Shown here piece after piece: positions 54,208-63,579 of a DNA stretch of 64,000 nt. Source of the DNA: Vicingus serpentipes (GTDB lineage Bacteria > Bacteroidota > Bacteroidia > Flavobacteriales_E > Vicingaceae); NCBI RefSeq assembly GCF_007993035.1, contig NZ_VOOS01000004.1, positions 327,365 to 391,364 of the forward strand, given 5' to 3'. Below the pieces are notes generated by a model. It saw only the letters and a list, made by a program, of their open reading frames with translations. It was not told the DNA's origin and did no database searches. Within the stretch, counting starts at the first letter, position 1. Every line of letters starts with the position of its first letter. The position numbers were made by a program, and so were the translations under genes.

Positions 54208-54215
54208 CAAAGTTA
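54208..54215 (-). promoter_or_regulatory. Candidate -7 promoter element of the korAB-like operon
   Basis: Reading leftward, TAACTTTG matches TAnnTTTG and lies 21 bases before the alpha subunit ATG. A TTTG at 54234-54231 is nearby but the gap (15 bases) is shorter than usual. The rest of the 211-base divergent region is AT-rich, and no further site is clear. Confidence 0.45.
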
Positions 54216-54397
54216 CTACTTAGATAGAAACAAATTTTTTTATTTTCTTATAAATTCTTAATAATGATAGTTTAAAAAGTCACTTTTTAAACTGAAATCA
54301 ACTTAGAATTTATATTTTTTATATATTTAATTGCTTTTTAAGGCTTGTTATACTTGAATATTTATTTACTTTGTACCTTAAATTTCAAAAACAAGGC

Positions 54398-57118
54398 ATG
54401 GACAAACATTCCTATTTGAGTAATGCTGATGGAGCAGTTATTGAAGACTTTTACCAACAGTATCTAAACAGCCCTGAATCAGTTAGCGAAGGGTGGAGAA
54501 AATTTTTTGAAGGATTTGAATTTGCTCGTAAAAATTACGATACAGAAGTCCCAGAAGGTTTTGATAAAGAATTTAAAGTAATCAATTTAATTAACGGGTA
54601 CCGTTCTCGAGGACATTTGTTTACAAAAACAAATCCTGTAAGAGCCAGAAGAAAATATTCTCCTACGCTTGACATTGAAAACTTTGGTTTAGAAAAAGCC
54701 GATTTAGAAACAGTTTTTCAAGCAGGTAGTGAAACAGGAATTGGACCTGCAAAGTTAAAAGATATTATTACTCATTTAGAGGAAACGTATTGTCAATCTA
54801 TTGGTATTGAATATACTTATATTAGAAAGCCTGAAGAAGTAAATTGGATAAAAAATAAGATTGAGATTAAAAATAGATTAAAGCTTGAAAAAGACGAAAA
54901 AAGACATGTTTTACATAAGTTAAATCAAGCCGTTGTTTTTGAGCAGTTTTTGCATAAAAAATTTGTTGGACAAAAGCGTTTTTCATTAGAAGGAAATGAA
55001 GCTTTAATTCCAGCATTAGATAAAATTGTAGAAAAAGGAGCAGATTTAGGGGTAAAAGAGTTTATAGTTGGAATGGCTCATAGAGGAAGGTTAAATGTAT
55101 TAGCAAATATTTTTAACAAAACTTACGCAAACATATTTAGCGAGTTTGAAGGTAAAGAATACGAAGACAATATTTTTGATGGAGATGTTAAGTACCATTT
55201 AGGTTACTCATGCGATGTTAAAACAGATAATGGGCATGATGTTCATATGACTCTTGCTCCAAACCCTTCTCACTTAGAAACGGTTGATCCAGTTGTTCAT
55301 GGTATTACTCGTTCAAAATTAGATACTTATTTAAAAGAAGAGAATAAAATTGTACCTATTCTTATTCATGGAGATGCTGCTATTGCTGGACAAGGAATTG
55401 TTTACGAAGTAATTCAAATGGCCCAATTAGATGGGTATAGAGTCGGAGGAACCATTCATATTGTTGTTAATAATCAAATTGGATTTACAACAAATTATTT
55501 AGATGCAAGATCGAGTACTTATTGTACAGATATTGGAAAAGTAACTTTGTCGCCAGTTTTACATGTAAATGGCGATGATGTTGAGGCAGTTATTCAAGCT
55601 GTTCAATTTGCTATTGAATATAGACAAACATTTAATAAAGATGTATTTATTGATATTTTAGGATATCGTAAATATGGACATAATGAAGGTGATGAACCAC
55701 GTTTCACTCAACCGTTATTATATAAAGCAATTAGTAAACATTCCAATCCGAGAGATATTTATTTAAATCAATTGATTGGAGAAAGTATAATTACTAAAGC
55801 TGACGCAAAAACTATTGAGAAAGATTTTGATGATGTTTTACAAGGCCGACTTGATGAAGCTAAAGAAATTGAAAAAGCTTCTGTAACATTCTTTTTAAAA
55901 CGTACTTGGGAAAATTATTCTTACTGTAAGCCAGGAGAATTTGATAAATCTCCAGAGACTGGATTTGATAAAAAGAAACTATTAGCAATTGGTAATAAAA
56001 TTGCTACACTACCTGAAGATAAAAAGTTTATCAAAAAAATTAATCGATTATTTGATGACCGTTTAAATCAAATAAAAGAGGGTGATAAGTTAGACTGGGC
56101 TACTGGAGAGTTATTAGCTTATGCAACATTGTTAGAAGAAGGACATCCAGTTCGTATTTCTGGTCAAGATGTAGAAAGAGGAACTTTTTCACATAGACAT
56201 GCTGTAGTTAAAGTTGAAGACTCAGAAGAAGAATATGTTCCATTAAAAAATATTTCTAAAAATCAGGCAGATTTCCATATCTATAATTCATTATTATCGG
56301 AATATGGTGTTTTAGGATTTGAATACGGTTATGGAATGGCTACTCCAAATGGATTAACAATTTGGGAAGCTCAATTTGGTGATTTCTTTAATGGAGCACA
56401 AATTGTAATTGACCAATTTCTAACTGCTGCAGAAGAAAAATGGAAAACCCAAAATGGTTTAGTAATGCTTTTGCCTCATGGATATGAAGGTCAAGGAGCA
56501 GAACATTCAAGCGGAAGAATGGAGCGTTTTTTACAGCAATGCGCTGAAGAAAACATTCAGGTTGCTGATTGCACAACTCCAGCAAACTATTTCCATTTAT
56601 TAAGAAGACAATTGCATCGTAAGTTTAGAAAACCACTAGTAGTCTTTACTCCAAAAAGTTTATTACGTCATCCAAAATGTATTTCATCTATTGATGAAAT
56701 GGCAAAAGGAAGCTTCCAGGAAGTGATTGATGATGCAAATGCAAATGCTAAAAATGTGGAAACTGTTGTTTTCTGTACAGGTAAATTTTATTATGATTTA
56801 TTAGCAAAACAAGAGGAATTAGCAGGAGCTGACAATCTTGCAATTGTAAGAATAGAACAACTATATCCTTTACCGCAAAAGCAATTAGATTCAATCGTAT
56901 CGAAATATAAAAACGCTAAAAATTACATTTGGGCGCAAGAAGAACCAGAAAACATGGGTGCTTGGACTCATATGTTACGTCATTTCACATCTGTTAAATT
57001 AACTCCGGTTACTTTAGCTGAAAGCGGAGCACCAGCAACAGGGTCGTCAAAAGCCCACGCTGTTCGTCATAATGATATTATTGATAGAGTTTTTAAATAT
57101 TCGTTAGTTACAAATTAG
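54398..57118 (+). CDS. sucA: 2-oxoglutarate dehydrogenase E1 component
   Basis: A 906-residue thiamine diphosphate-dependent E1 of the citric acid cycle enzyme that turns 2-oxoglutarate into succinyl-CoA. Features in order: the short N-terminal E2-binding segment (FYQQYLNSPESVSEGWRKFF), the active-site GMAHRGRLNVL, the TPP-binding GDAAIAGQG to NNQIGFTT, HNEGDEP, and the transketolase-like C-terminal half with VERGTFSHRH and GYEGQGAEHSS. ATG at 54398 is chosen because the in-frame TTG 27 bases earlier lies in promoter-like sequence and adds non-conserved residues. sucB follows after 24 bases. Confidence 0.95.
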   Translation: MDKHSYLSNADGAVIEDFYQQYLNSPESVSEGWRKFFEGFEFARKNYDTEVPEGFDKEFKVINLINGYRSRGHLFTKTNPVRARRKYSPTLDIENFGLEKADLETVFQAGSETGIGPAKLKDIITHLEETYCQSIGIEYTYIRKPEEVNWIKNKIEIKNRLKLEKDEKRHVLHKLNQAVVFEQFLHKKFVGQKRFSLEGNEALIPALDKIVEKGADLGVKEFIVGMAHRGRLNVLANIFNKTYANIFSEFEGKEYEDNIFDGDVKYHLGYSCDVKTDNGHDVHMTLAPNPSHLETVDPVVHGITRSKLDTYLKEENKIVPILIHGDAAIAGQGIVYEVIQMAQLDGYRVGGTIHIVVNNQIGFTTNYLDARSSTYCTDIGKVTLSPVLHVNGDDVEAVIQAVQFAIEYRQTFNKDVFIDILGYRKYGHNEGDEPRFTQPLLYKAISKHSNPRDIYLNQLIGESIITKADAKTIEKDFDDVLQGRLDEAKEIEKASVTFFLKRTWENYSYCKPGEFDKSPETGFDKKKLLAIGNKIATLPEDKKFIKKINRLFDDRLNQIKEGDKLDWATGELLAYATLLEEGHPVRISGQDVERGTFSHRHAVVKVEDSEEEYVPLKNISKNQADFHIYNSLLSEYGVLGFEYGYGMATPNGLTIWEAQFGDFFNGAQIVIDQFLTAAEEKWKTQNGLVMLLPHGYEGQGAEHSSGRMERFLQQCAEENIQVADCTTPANYFHLLRRQLHRKFRKPLVVFTPKSLLRHPKCISSIDEMAKGSFQEVIDDANANAKNVETVVFCTGKFYYDLLAKQEELAGADNLAIVRIEQLYPLPQKQLDSIVSKYKNAKNYIWAQEEPENMGAWTHMLRHFTSVKLTPVTLAESGAPATGSSKAHAVRHNDIIDRVFKYSLVTN

Positions 57119-57142
57119 ATTTTTCACAATAAATTAAAAGCT

Positions 57143-58396
57143 ATGGCTTTAGAAATGAAAGTTCCCTCACCGGGAGAATCGATTACAGAAGTAGAAATTG
57201 CTCAATGGTTAGTTGAGGATGGTGATTATGTTGAAAAAGACCAAGCAATTGCTGAGGTTGATTCAGATAAAGCAACATTAGAATTACCAGCAGAAGAAAG
57301 TGGTATTATTACGCTTAAAGCAGAAGAAGGAGATGTAGTTGCTGTTGGTGCAGTTGTTTGTTTAATTGACACAAGTGCTGAACCACCAGCTGATTTTGTT
57401 TCAGGAGCTACTGAAGCTGAAGAATCTGCTCCAGTTATTGAAGAAAAGAAAGAAGCTGCTCCTGCGCCTAATCCAGGCCCAGCAAATGCTCCTATTGCTA
57501 AAGATATTAAAGCAACTCCTGTAGCTAAAGAAATGTTAGCATCTAATGGCATTAGTGCAGCAAAAATTCAGGGTTCTGGTTCAAATGGTAAAATTACCAA
57601 AGCAGATATTGAGGCTTATTTAACTAGTGGAGTTAAAACTGACGCAATGATTGGTTGGGGTGGAACTCGAGAGGAAGAATCACAAAAAATGAGCATGTTA
57701 CGTAGAAAAATTGCATCACGTTTAGTTGCAGTTAAAAACGAAACAGCAATGTTAACTACTTTTAATGAAGTTGACATGAAGCCTGTAATGGATTTACGTA
57801 AAAAATATAAAGATCAATTTAAAGAATCTCATGGAGTTAATCTTGGGTTCATGTCTTTCTTTACAAAAGCGGTTACTGAAGCCTTGAGGCAATTTCCAGC
57901 AGTTAACTCTATGATTGATGGAGATTACATGATTAGTCATGATTTTGCTGACATAGGAATTGCTGTAAGTTCTCCAAAAGGATTAATGGTACCAGTTGTA
58001 AGAAATGCAGAGCAAATGAGTTTGGCTGAGATTGAAGCTGAGATCAAGCGTTTAGCAATTAAAGCTCGTGATGGAAAAATTGATATTTCTGACATGGAAG
58101 GCGGAACATTTACGATCACAAATGGAGGAGTTTTTGGTTCGATGTTAAGTACACCAATTATTAATCCTCCTCAAAGTGCAATTTTAGGAATGCATAACAT
58201 TGTTGAGCGACCAGTTGCTATAGATGGTGAAGTTAAAATTAGACCAATAATGTATTTAGCACTTAGCTACGATCATAGAATTATTGACGGAAAAGAATCT
58301 GTAGGATTTTTAAAAGCAGTTAAAGAAATGATAGAAAATCCTTCTAAAATTATTTTTGGAGGAAAAGAGCCAGAAGAAGTTTTATTGAATTTATAG
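57143..58396 (+). CDS. sucB: 2-oxoglutarate dehydrogenase E2 component (dihydrolipoyl succinyltransferase)
   Basis: A 417-residue E2. The lipoyl domain occupies residues 1-80 with the modified Lys43 in [10 protein letters not shown]. An Ala/Pro-rich linker leads to the E1/E3-binding domain ([20 protein letters not shown]). The catalytic domain (residues 185-417) ends with YDHRIIDG, where H378 and D382 form the HxxxDG active site. It forms the core of the complex with SucA; the E3 gene is not in the window. A strong terminator follows. Confidence 0.96.
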   Translation: MALEMKVPSPGESITEVEIAQWLVEDGDYVEKDQAIAEVDSDKATLELPAEESGIITLKAEEGDVVAVGAVVCLIDTSAEPPADFVSGATEAEESAPVIEEKKEAAPAPNPGPANAPIAKDIKATPVAKEMLASNGISAAKIQGSGSNGKITKADIEAYLTSGVKTDAMIGWGGTREEESQKMSMLRRKIASRLVAVKNETAMLTTFNEVDMKPVMDLRKKYKDQFKESHGVNLGFMSFFTKAVTEALRQFPAVNSMIDGDYMISHDFADIGIAVSSPKGLMVPVVRNAEQMSLAEIEAEIKRLAIKARDGKIDISDMEGGTFTITNGGVFGSMLSTPIINPPQSAILGMHNIVERPVAIDGEVKIRPIMYLALSYDHRIIDGKESVGFLKAVKEMIENPSKIIFGGKEPEEVLLNL

Positions 58397-58411
58397 TTTT
58401 TATAAAAAAAT

Positions 58412-58445
58412 AAAAAGCCTCAAGATATATATCTTGAGGCTTTTT
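58412..58445 (+). terminator. Rho-independent terminator after sucB
   Basis: A 15-bp perfect stem (AAAAAGCCTCAAGAT and its complement) with an ATAT loop and a T run, 16 bases past the stop. Confidence 0.9.
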
Positions 58446-58519
58446 TATGGTTTAATTTTTAATCAAATTAATTCTACAATAACTATTGAATAACAACTAT
58501 CTTTACGATACTTAAGCTT

Positions 58520-59677
58520 ATGAAAGACCATAAAAATATGAAGTTTGCAACGAAAGCTATTCATGCAGGTTTAGAACCTGACTCGGCAACAGGAGCAATA
58601 ATGACACCGATATATCAAACTTCAACTTATGTTCAAGAAGAAATAGGTAATCATAAAGGTTATGCATATTCCAGAACATTAAATCCAACTCGAGATGCAT
58701 TAGAGAAAAACCTTGCGGCAATAGAAAATGGAAATTTTGGAGCATGCTTTGGTTCAGGATTAGCAGCAATTGATTGTGTGATAAAAATGCTTAATCCTGG
58801 AGATGAGGTTATTTCCACTAATGATTTATATGGAGGTTCTTACAGAATTTTTAAAACCATTTTTGAAAAATATGGAATCAAGTTTCATTTCGTTCCAATG
58901 GATGATGTAAGCCATATTCATACTAAAGTAAATTCTAATACTAAATTAATTTGGGTAGAAACCCCAACAAACCCAATGATGAATATTATTGATATAGAAG
59001 CTGTCGCTAAAATATCAAAGTCAAATAATATTCTACTGGCGGTTGACAATACCTTTGCAACTCCTTATTTACAAACACCTTTAGACTTAGGTGCTGATAT
59101 CGTAATGCATTCTGCAACTAAATATTTAGGAGGACACTCAGATGTTGTTATGGGAGCATTAGTTTGTAACAATGAAAAAATAGCAAAAGAGATTTATAGA
59201 ATTCAAAATAGTAGTGGAGCCGTTTGTGGGCCACAAGATTCATTTTTAGTACTGAGAGGAATAAAAACACTTCATTTAAGAGTTCAGAGGCATTGTGAAA
59301 ATGGAGAGAAAGTAGCCCGTATGCTGGCTAAGCATCCTAAAGTTGATAAAGTGTATTGGCCAGGATTTGAATCACATCCCAATCATGAAATTGCTAAAAA
59401 GCAAATGAGAGGCTTTGGAGGAATGATTTCATTTTCACTTATAGGGAATAAAATGGAAGACGCTCATGCATTAGTTAAAAAAGTACAACTATTTTCTTTA
59501 GCAGAATCTTTAGGAGGAGTAGAATCGTTGATCGGTCATCCAGCAACAATGACTCACGCCTCAATTCCTAAAGAAGAAAGAGAAAAAAATGGAATTGTTG
59601 ATTCATTAATACGATTAAGTGTTGGTGTTGAAGATGCAGAAGACTTAATTGCTGATTTAGAAAATGCATTAAACTAA
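58520..59677 (+). CDS. Cystathionine gamma-synthase / gamma-lyase family PLP enzyme
   Basis: A 385-residue trans-sulfuration enzyme. The N-terminal FATKAIHAGLEPDSATGAIM and YSRTLNPTR, the phosphate-binding GSGLAAID and the PLP lysine K201 in HSATKYLGGHSD are all characteristic. Members make or split cystathionine in methionine and cysteine metabolism. Synthase and lyase cannot be separated from the sequence alone. ATG at 58538 is an equally possible start (MKFATKAIHAG). The following SDR starts 5 bases after its stop. Confidence 0.92.
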   Translation: MKDHKNMKFATKAIHAGLEPDSATGAIMTPIYQTSTYVQEEIGNHKGYAYSRTLNPTRDALEKNLAAIENGNFGACFGSGLAAIDCVIKMLNPGDEVISTNDLYGGSYRIFKTIFEKYGIKFHFVPMDDVSHIHTKVNSNTKLIWVETPTNPMMNIIDIEAVAKISKSNNILLAVDNTFATPYLQTPLDLGADIVMHSATKYLGGHSDVVMGALVCNNEKIAKEIYRIQNSSGAVCGPQDSFLVLRGIKTLHLRVQRHCENGEKVARMLAKHPKVDKVYWPGFESHPNHEIAKKQMRGFGGMISFSLIGNKMEDAHALVKKVQLFSLAESLGGVESLIGHPATMTHASIPKEEREKNGIVDSLIRLSVGVEDAEDLIADLENALN

Positions 59678-59682
59678 AAAAT

Positions 59683-60399
59683 ATGAATTATTATTTTATT
59701 ACTGGAACAAGTAAAGGCTTAGGTAAAGCTATCACTGAACAGCTTTTAAAAGATGAAAACAATTTTGTGTTTGGTTATTCTCGTAATAATGTAATAACCC
59801 ATAAAAATTATTATCATAAGTTAATCGATTTAAATAACCTTGAGGCTTTAAAAAAGATACAATTTCCTGTACTTAATAATCCTGAAAAGGTTGTTTTGAT
59901 TAATAATGCAGGTTCAGTTGGAGATATTAATCATGTAGGAGAAATCGATAACGATCAGATAATTGCATGTTATAATATCAATTTAATTGCTCCTGCTATC
60001 ATAACAAATAATTTTGTTTCGGCATATAAAAATATTTCTAACGAAAAATTAATCATTAATATCAGTTCAGGTGCTGGGAAATCAGCAATTGATGGATGGA
60101 GCACATACTGCTCAGCTAAGTCTGGTATAGATATGTTTAGTAAAGTCTTTGCGGAAGAAATTAAAATTGATAATACTAATTTTAAGGTTTTAAGTTTGGC
60201 TCCAGGAATCATTGATACAGGGATGCAAGTCCAAATTAGAAATTCTAAAGTGAATGGATTTTCTAATCTTGATAGGTTTATTGAATACAAGAAAAATGGA
60301 GACTTAGCTTCAGCAGAAGAAACAGCAAACAAAGTAATACGCTTCGTTTCTGAAAATGAATTACAAGCAGAAACAATATGTTCGGTAAGGGATTTATAG
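59683..60399 (+). CDS. Short-chain dehydrogenase (benzil / sepiapterin reductase-like)
   Basis: A 238-residue SDR with TGTSKGLG as the cofactor loop, NNAG, and a Ser...Tyr-x3-Lys site (NISSGAG, then YCSAK). The C-terminal PGIIDTGMQVQIR and the length fit the group that contains Bacillus YueD benzil reductase and sepiapterin reductase. The natural substrate is unknown. It is in an apparent operon with the PLP enzyme. No terminator is seen in the 109 bases that follow. Confidence 0.87.
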   Translation: MNYYFITGTSKGLGKAITEQLLKDENNFVFGYSRNNVITHKNYYHKLIDLNNLEALKKIQFPVLNNPEKVVLINNAGSVGDINHVGEIDNDQIIACYNINLIAPAIITNNFVSAYKNISNEKLIINISSGAGKSAIDGWSTYCSAKSGIDMFSKVFAEEIKIDNTNFKVLSLAPGIIDTGMQVQIRNSKVNGFSNLDRFIEYKKNGDLASAEETANKVIRFVSENELQAETICSVRDL

Positions 60400-60445
60400 T
60401 TAGATATTCACCATTTACCCTAATAATGTACCGTTAATCAAATAG

Positions 60446-60478
60446 TTGAATAGATTATATCAGCTATTCTTATTTTTG
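60446..60478 (+). promoter_or_regulatory. Promoter of the M43-type metalloprotease gene
   Basis: TTG at 60446-60448, 22 bases, TATTTTTG at 60471-60478. The spacing is the same as that of the promoter at 17618-17650, and the ATG follows 30 bases later. Confidence 0.55.
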
Positions 60479-60508
60479 TAGTAATTACATTAAATTTTTT
60501 CTCAAGCT

Positions 60509-62614
60509 ATGAAAAAAACAAACCTACTTTTATTAGGAGGAATCTTAATATCATCTTTTTTATTCGCTCAAAACAGGTCTGAAAAATGGTGTTTTACTGA
60601 TCAACAAACTGAAATTTTGCAACAGCAAAATCCAGCTTTGATTCAACAACAACAAGAGTTAGAGGAGTATATATCTCAATTTAAAAAAACGTCGGGCCAC
60701 ACAGCTAAAAAAGCTACTATAATTATTCCAGTTGTAATTCATAACATTACTCATGATGGAGGGAAAGGTTACGTGTCTAAAGCAACAATTGATGCCCAAA
60801 TAGAAAGATTAAACAAAGATTTTAATAGGCTCAATGAAGATACAGCTCAAACTAGGCCTTTGTTTAAGCCATATGCAACTTCTATAGATATTGAGTTTAG
60901 GTTAGCTCACTTAGACCCTAATGGAGAATGTACTGAAGGAATTGTTAGAAAAGAGTCTCCATTAAGTTTTAATGGAGGAGATGCTGTAAAATCAGTAAGT
61001 TATTGGGATAGTAAGAAATATTTTAACATTTGGGTTGTTGATGAAATTCAAGACAATGGAGATGGATCTTATGTGGCTGGATATGCTCAGTTTCCTTCTT
61101 CAGGAATTAACAGTACTTATGGCGTTGTCAATGTTGAACAAAACTTTGGAGGAAATGATAGAACTTTAACTCATGAGTTGGGACATTGTTTCAATCTTTA
61201 TCATACTTTTCAAAGTGGATGTGGATCTAACTGTGGATCAACAGGTGATAGATGTTGTGACACACCTCCTGCAAGTGAAGACTCTTTTGGTTGTCCAGTT
61301 TTAAATACATGTACTAATGACAATACAGGAGGCTCTCCTTATGGAGGTGATGTTGTTGATCAATATGAAAATTATATGAGCTATAATAGCTGTCAAAACA
61401 TGTTTTCGTTAGACCAAAAAGATAGAATGTTGGCTGTACTAAATAGTACAAGCACAAACACGGGGTTGGCTCAATTATGGGCGCCATCAAATCTAGCTTT
61501 TACTGGAACAGCAGATCCTTATACAGATGCTATTTGTATTCCTTTGGATGCTGACTTTACTTATTCAAAACAATACATTTGTGAAGGGGATGATGTTTCT
61601 TTTGCAGATTTAGGAACATATAACGCTACTCCAACATTATGGGATTGGACATTTACAGGTGGTAGCCCTTCAGTATCTAATTTAGAAACCCCCTCAATTA
61701 CTTATAATACAGAAGGAGTTTATGGTGTAACTTACTCACCTGGAACAACTGCTGGATTTGCAACACCAATCACAAAAAGTAGTATAATCACTGTCAGTAG
61801 TATAATTGCAAATTATACTTTACCTTTTTCTGAGGGATTTGAGAACAATACAACATTAAATAATGAATGGAGAATTGAAACTAAAAGCGGAAATGGATGG
61901 CAGCAATCTGCAGCTGCTGCTTATACTGATAACAATTCTTTTAGAGTTCAAAATATATCTAACTCTCCTGGAGATATTACTGAAGCAATAAGTCCATCTT
62001 ATGATTTATCTTCTGTAAGCAGTCCTAAGCTTACTTATAAATGGGCTTTTGCTCGAAAATTATCAGGTGGAAATGATCAATTTATAATCTATTATTCAAC
62101 AGATTGTGGTGAAACATGGACAATAAAAGCTGTAAAAGCGGGTGCTTCTATGGCTACAGCATCAGCTACCAATAGTTCTTTTACTCCATCTGGTTTAGGT
62201 GATTGGGGCAATGCAGAGGTAGACTTAAGTAGTTTGGCTAATGAAAGCAATGTTCGTTTTAAACTTTACTTTAAAAACAATGGAGGTAATAATTTTTATA
62301 TAGATGATTTGAATCTAGATATGGGTGTTGGTATTTCTGAAAAAGTAGATTTTAATACATTAAAAGTTTTCCCGAACCCGATGGATAAAAATGCTACATT
62401 ATCTTATACTTTAAATGCGAATGTAAATAGTTTAAACATTGTTATTAGAGATGTTTTAGGTAAAGAAGTAACAAAAGTTGTTTCTTCAACTAGTTTTAAA
62501 GCAGGAAAATACACTATGAATATTGATAAGGATAGAAAATTATCATCAGGACTTTATTTTATAGAGTTTAATGCTGATGATAATGTAAAAATTGAAAAAT
62601 TAATTGTAAAGTAG
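60509..62614 (+). CDS. Secreted M43 (pappalysin-like) zinc metalloprotease with T9SS type A sorting domain
   Basis: A 701-residue secreted protease. A signal peptide ends near LFAQ. The catalytic domain (about residues 65-320) contains H222-E-x2-H226-x5-H232 in THELGHCFNLYH and a Met-turn in NYMSYNSC. The metzincin glycine usually found in HExxHxxGxxH is Asn229 here. A PKD-like domain follows (LWDWTFTGGSPS), then a MAM/jelly-roll-like module (FSEGFENN to STDCGETW). The last 80 residues (LKVFPNPMDK to KLIVK) form a type A sorting domain that sends it out through the type IX system. Confidence 0.92.
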   Translation: MKKTNLLLLGGILISSFLFAQNRSEKWCFTDQQTEILQQQNPALIQQQQELEEYISQFKKTSGHTAKKATIIIPVVIHNITHDGGKGYVSKATIDAQIERLNKDFNRLNEDTAQTRPLFKPYATSIDIEFRLAHLDPNGECTEGIVRKESPLSFNGGDAVKSVSYWDSKKYFNIWVVDEIQDNGDGSYVAGYAQFPSSGINSTYGVVNVEQNFGGNDRTLTHELGHCFNLYHTFQSGCGSNCGSTGDRCCDTPPASEDSFGCPVLNTCTNDNTGGSPYGGDVVDQYENYMSYNSCQNMFSLDQKDRMLAVLNSTSTNTGLAQLWAPSNLAFTGTADPYTDAICIPLDADFTYSKQYICEGDDVSFADLGTYNATPTLWDWTFTGGSPSVSNLETPSITYNTEGVYGVTYSPGTTAGFATPITKSSIITVSSIIANYTLPFSEGFENNTTLNNEWRIETKSGNGWQQSAAAAYTDNNSFRVQNISNSPGDITEAISPSYDLSSVSSPKLTYKWAFARKLSGGNDQFIIYYSTDCGETWTIKAVKAGASMATASATNSSFTPSGLGDWGNAEVDLSSLANESNVRFKLYFKNNGGNNFYIDDLNLDMGVGISEKVDFNTLKVFPNPMDKNATLSYTLNANVNSLNIVIRDVLGKEVTKVVSSTSFKAGKYTMNIDKDRKLSSGLYFIEFNADDNVKIEKLIVK

Positions 62615-62633
62615 AGCTAAAGTTTTTGCTTTT

Positions 62634-62659
62634 AATCCCCAGCAATCCTGTTGGGGATT
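62634..62659 (+). terminator. Rho-independent terminator after the metalloprotease gene
   Basis: An 11-bp stem with one G-T pair (AATCCCCAGCA against TGTTGGGGATT), a 4-base loop and a T run, 19 bases past the stop. Confidence 0.85.
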
Positions 62660-62713
62660 TTTTGTTATTTATAATTTAATTGAGCATCTTTGAAAAGTTA
62701 TAAAACTTATAAT

Positions 62714-63505
62714 ATGAACTTAGATTTAACAGGTAAAAATGCAGTTGTTTGTGGTAGTACTCAAGGTATTGGAAGGGCAATAGCTATTCAATTAGCAAGC
62801 ATGGGAGCTAATATTTTATTAGTTGCTAGAAATGAAGAAAAATTAAAATTAGTTAAGAATGAATTGGATGTCAGTAAAGGTCAAAAACACCATTTTCTTG
62901 TAGTTGATTTTTCAATCCCCCCTCAATTAAAATTAATGTTAGAAGATTTTATTGAAATCAACGAAATCAATTTTCATATTCTTATAAATAATACTGGTGG
63001 TCCTGCTGGAGGTCCGATAGAAAATGCAAGGCCAGAAGAATTTGCTCAGGCATTTTCTAATCATTTAATATGTAATCAGATATTAGTTCAAGCTGTTAAA
63101 GAAGGTATGAAAGCTGATGGTTATGGAAGAATAATTAATATAATTTCAACTTCTGTAAAACAACCCTTAAATGGTTTAGGTGTTTCTAATACTGTTAGAG
63201 GGGCTGTAGCAAATTGGAGTAAAACAATGGCAAATGAATTGGGTCAATTTGGCATTACAGTTAACAATGTTTTGCCAGGAGCTACTGATACAGTTAGGTT
63301 GAAATCAATTATAGAAAATAAAGCTCAAAAAACTGGAGAATCTATTGAGACTATACAAAATCAAATGGCAAATGAAGTTCCATTAAAAAGAATTGCACAG
63401 CCTGAAGAAATTGCAAATGCAGTTGCATTTTTAGCTTCTCCTGCTGCGAGTTATATTAATGGAATAAACGTTCCCGTTGACGGAGGGAGAACCAAGAGTT
63501 TATAG
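62714..63505 (+). CDS. Short-chain dehydrogenase-like protein lacking the usual Tyr/Lys site
   Basis: A 263-residue Rossmann protein of the SDR superfamily, near 3-oxoacyl-ACP reductase in outline. The cofactor loop is GSTQGIG with a basic follow-up (ARNEEKL), but NNAG is NNTGG. The segment that normally holds YxxxK reads GLGVSNTVRGA, placing Ser and Arg where Tyr and Lys belong, while a serine in ISTS is kept. I recall this SNT(V/I)R pattern in other bacterial SDRs, so it may mark a separate subgroup with altered chemistry. ATG at 62714 is chosen over the TTG at 62690. Confidence 0.85.
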   Translation: MNLDLTGKNAVVCGSTQGIGRAIAIQLASMGANILLVARNEEKLKLVKNELDVSKGQKHHFLVVDFSIPPQLKLMLEDFIEINEINFHILINNTGGPAGGPIENARPEEFAQAFSNHLICNQILVQAVKEGMKADGYGRIINIISTSVKQPLNGLGVSNTVRGAVANWSKTMANELGQFGITVNNVLPGATDTVRLKSIIENKAQKTGESIETIQNQMANEVPLKRIAQPEEIANAVAFLASPAASYINGINVPVDGGRTKSL

Positions 63506-63524
63506 ATTTATATACCTTTAACAC

Positions 63525-63551
63525 AAAAGCCCAGTAAATTACTGGGCTTTT
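63525..63551. terminator. Bidirectional terminator between the SDR and the edge gene
   Basis: A 12-bp perfect stem (AAAAGCCCAGTA and its complement) with a 3-base loop and a run of Ts. It serves the SDR and, in reverse, the converging gene at the window end. Confidence 0.87.
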
Positions 63552-63579
63552 TTTGTGATTATTTTATGGTTGAGTGTAT

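Noticed and set aside
57226..57552. Leftward 108-codon open frame inside sucB
   Set aside because: It is the complement of the Ala/Pro/Glu-rich linker of the E2 protein; low-complexity coding produces such shadows and no start signal or family is seen.
59970..60332. Leftward 120-codon open frame inside the SDR gene
   Set aside because: It is antisense to a clear SDR with complete motifs and has no recognisable domain.
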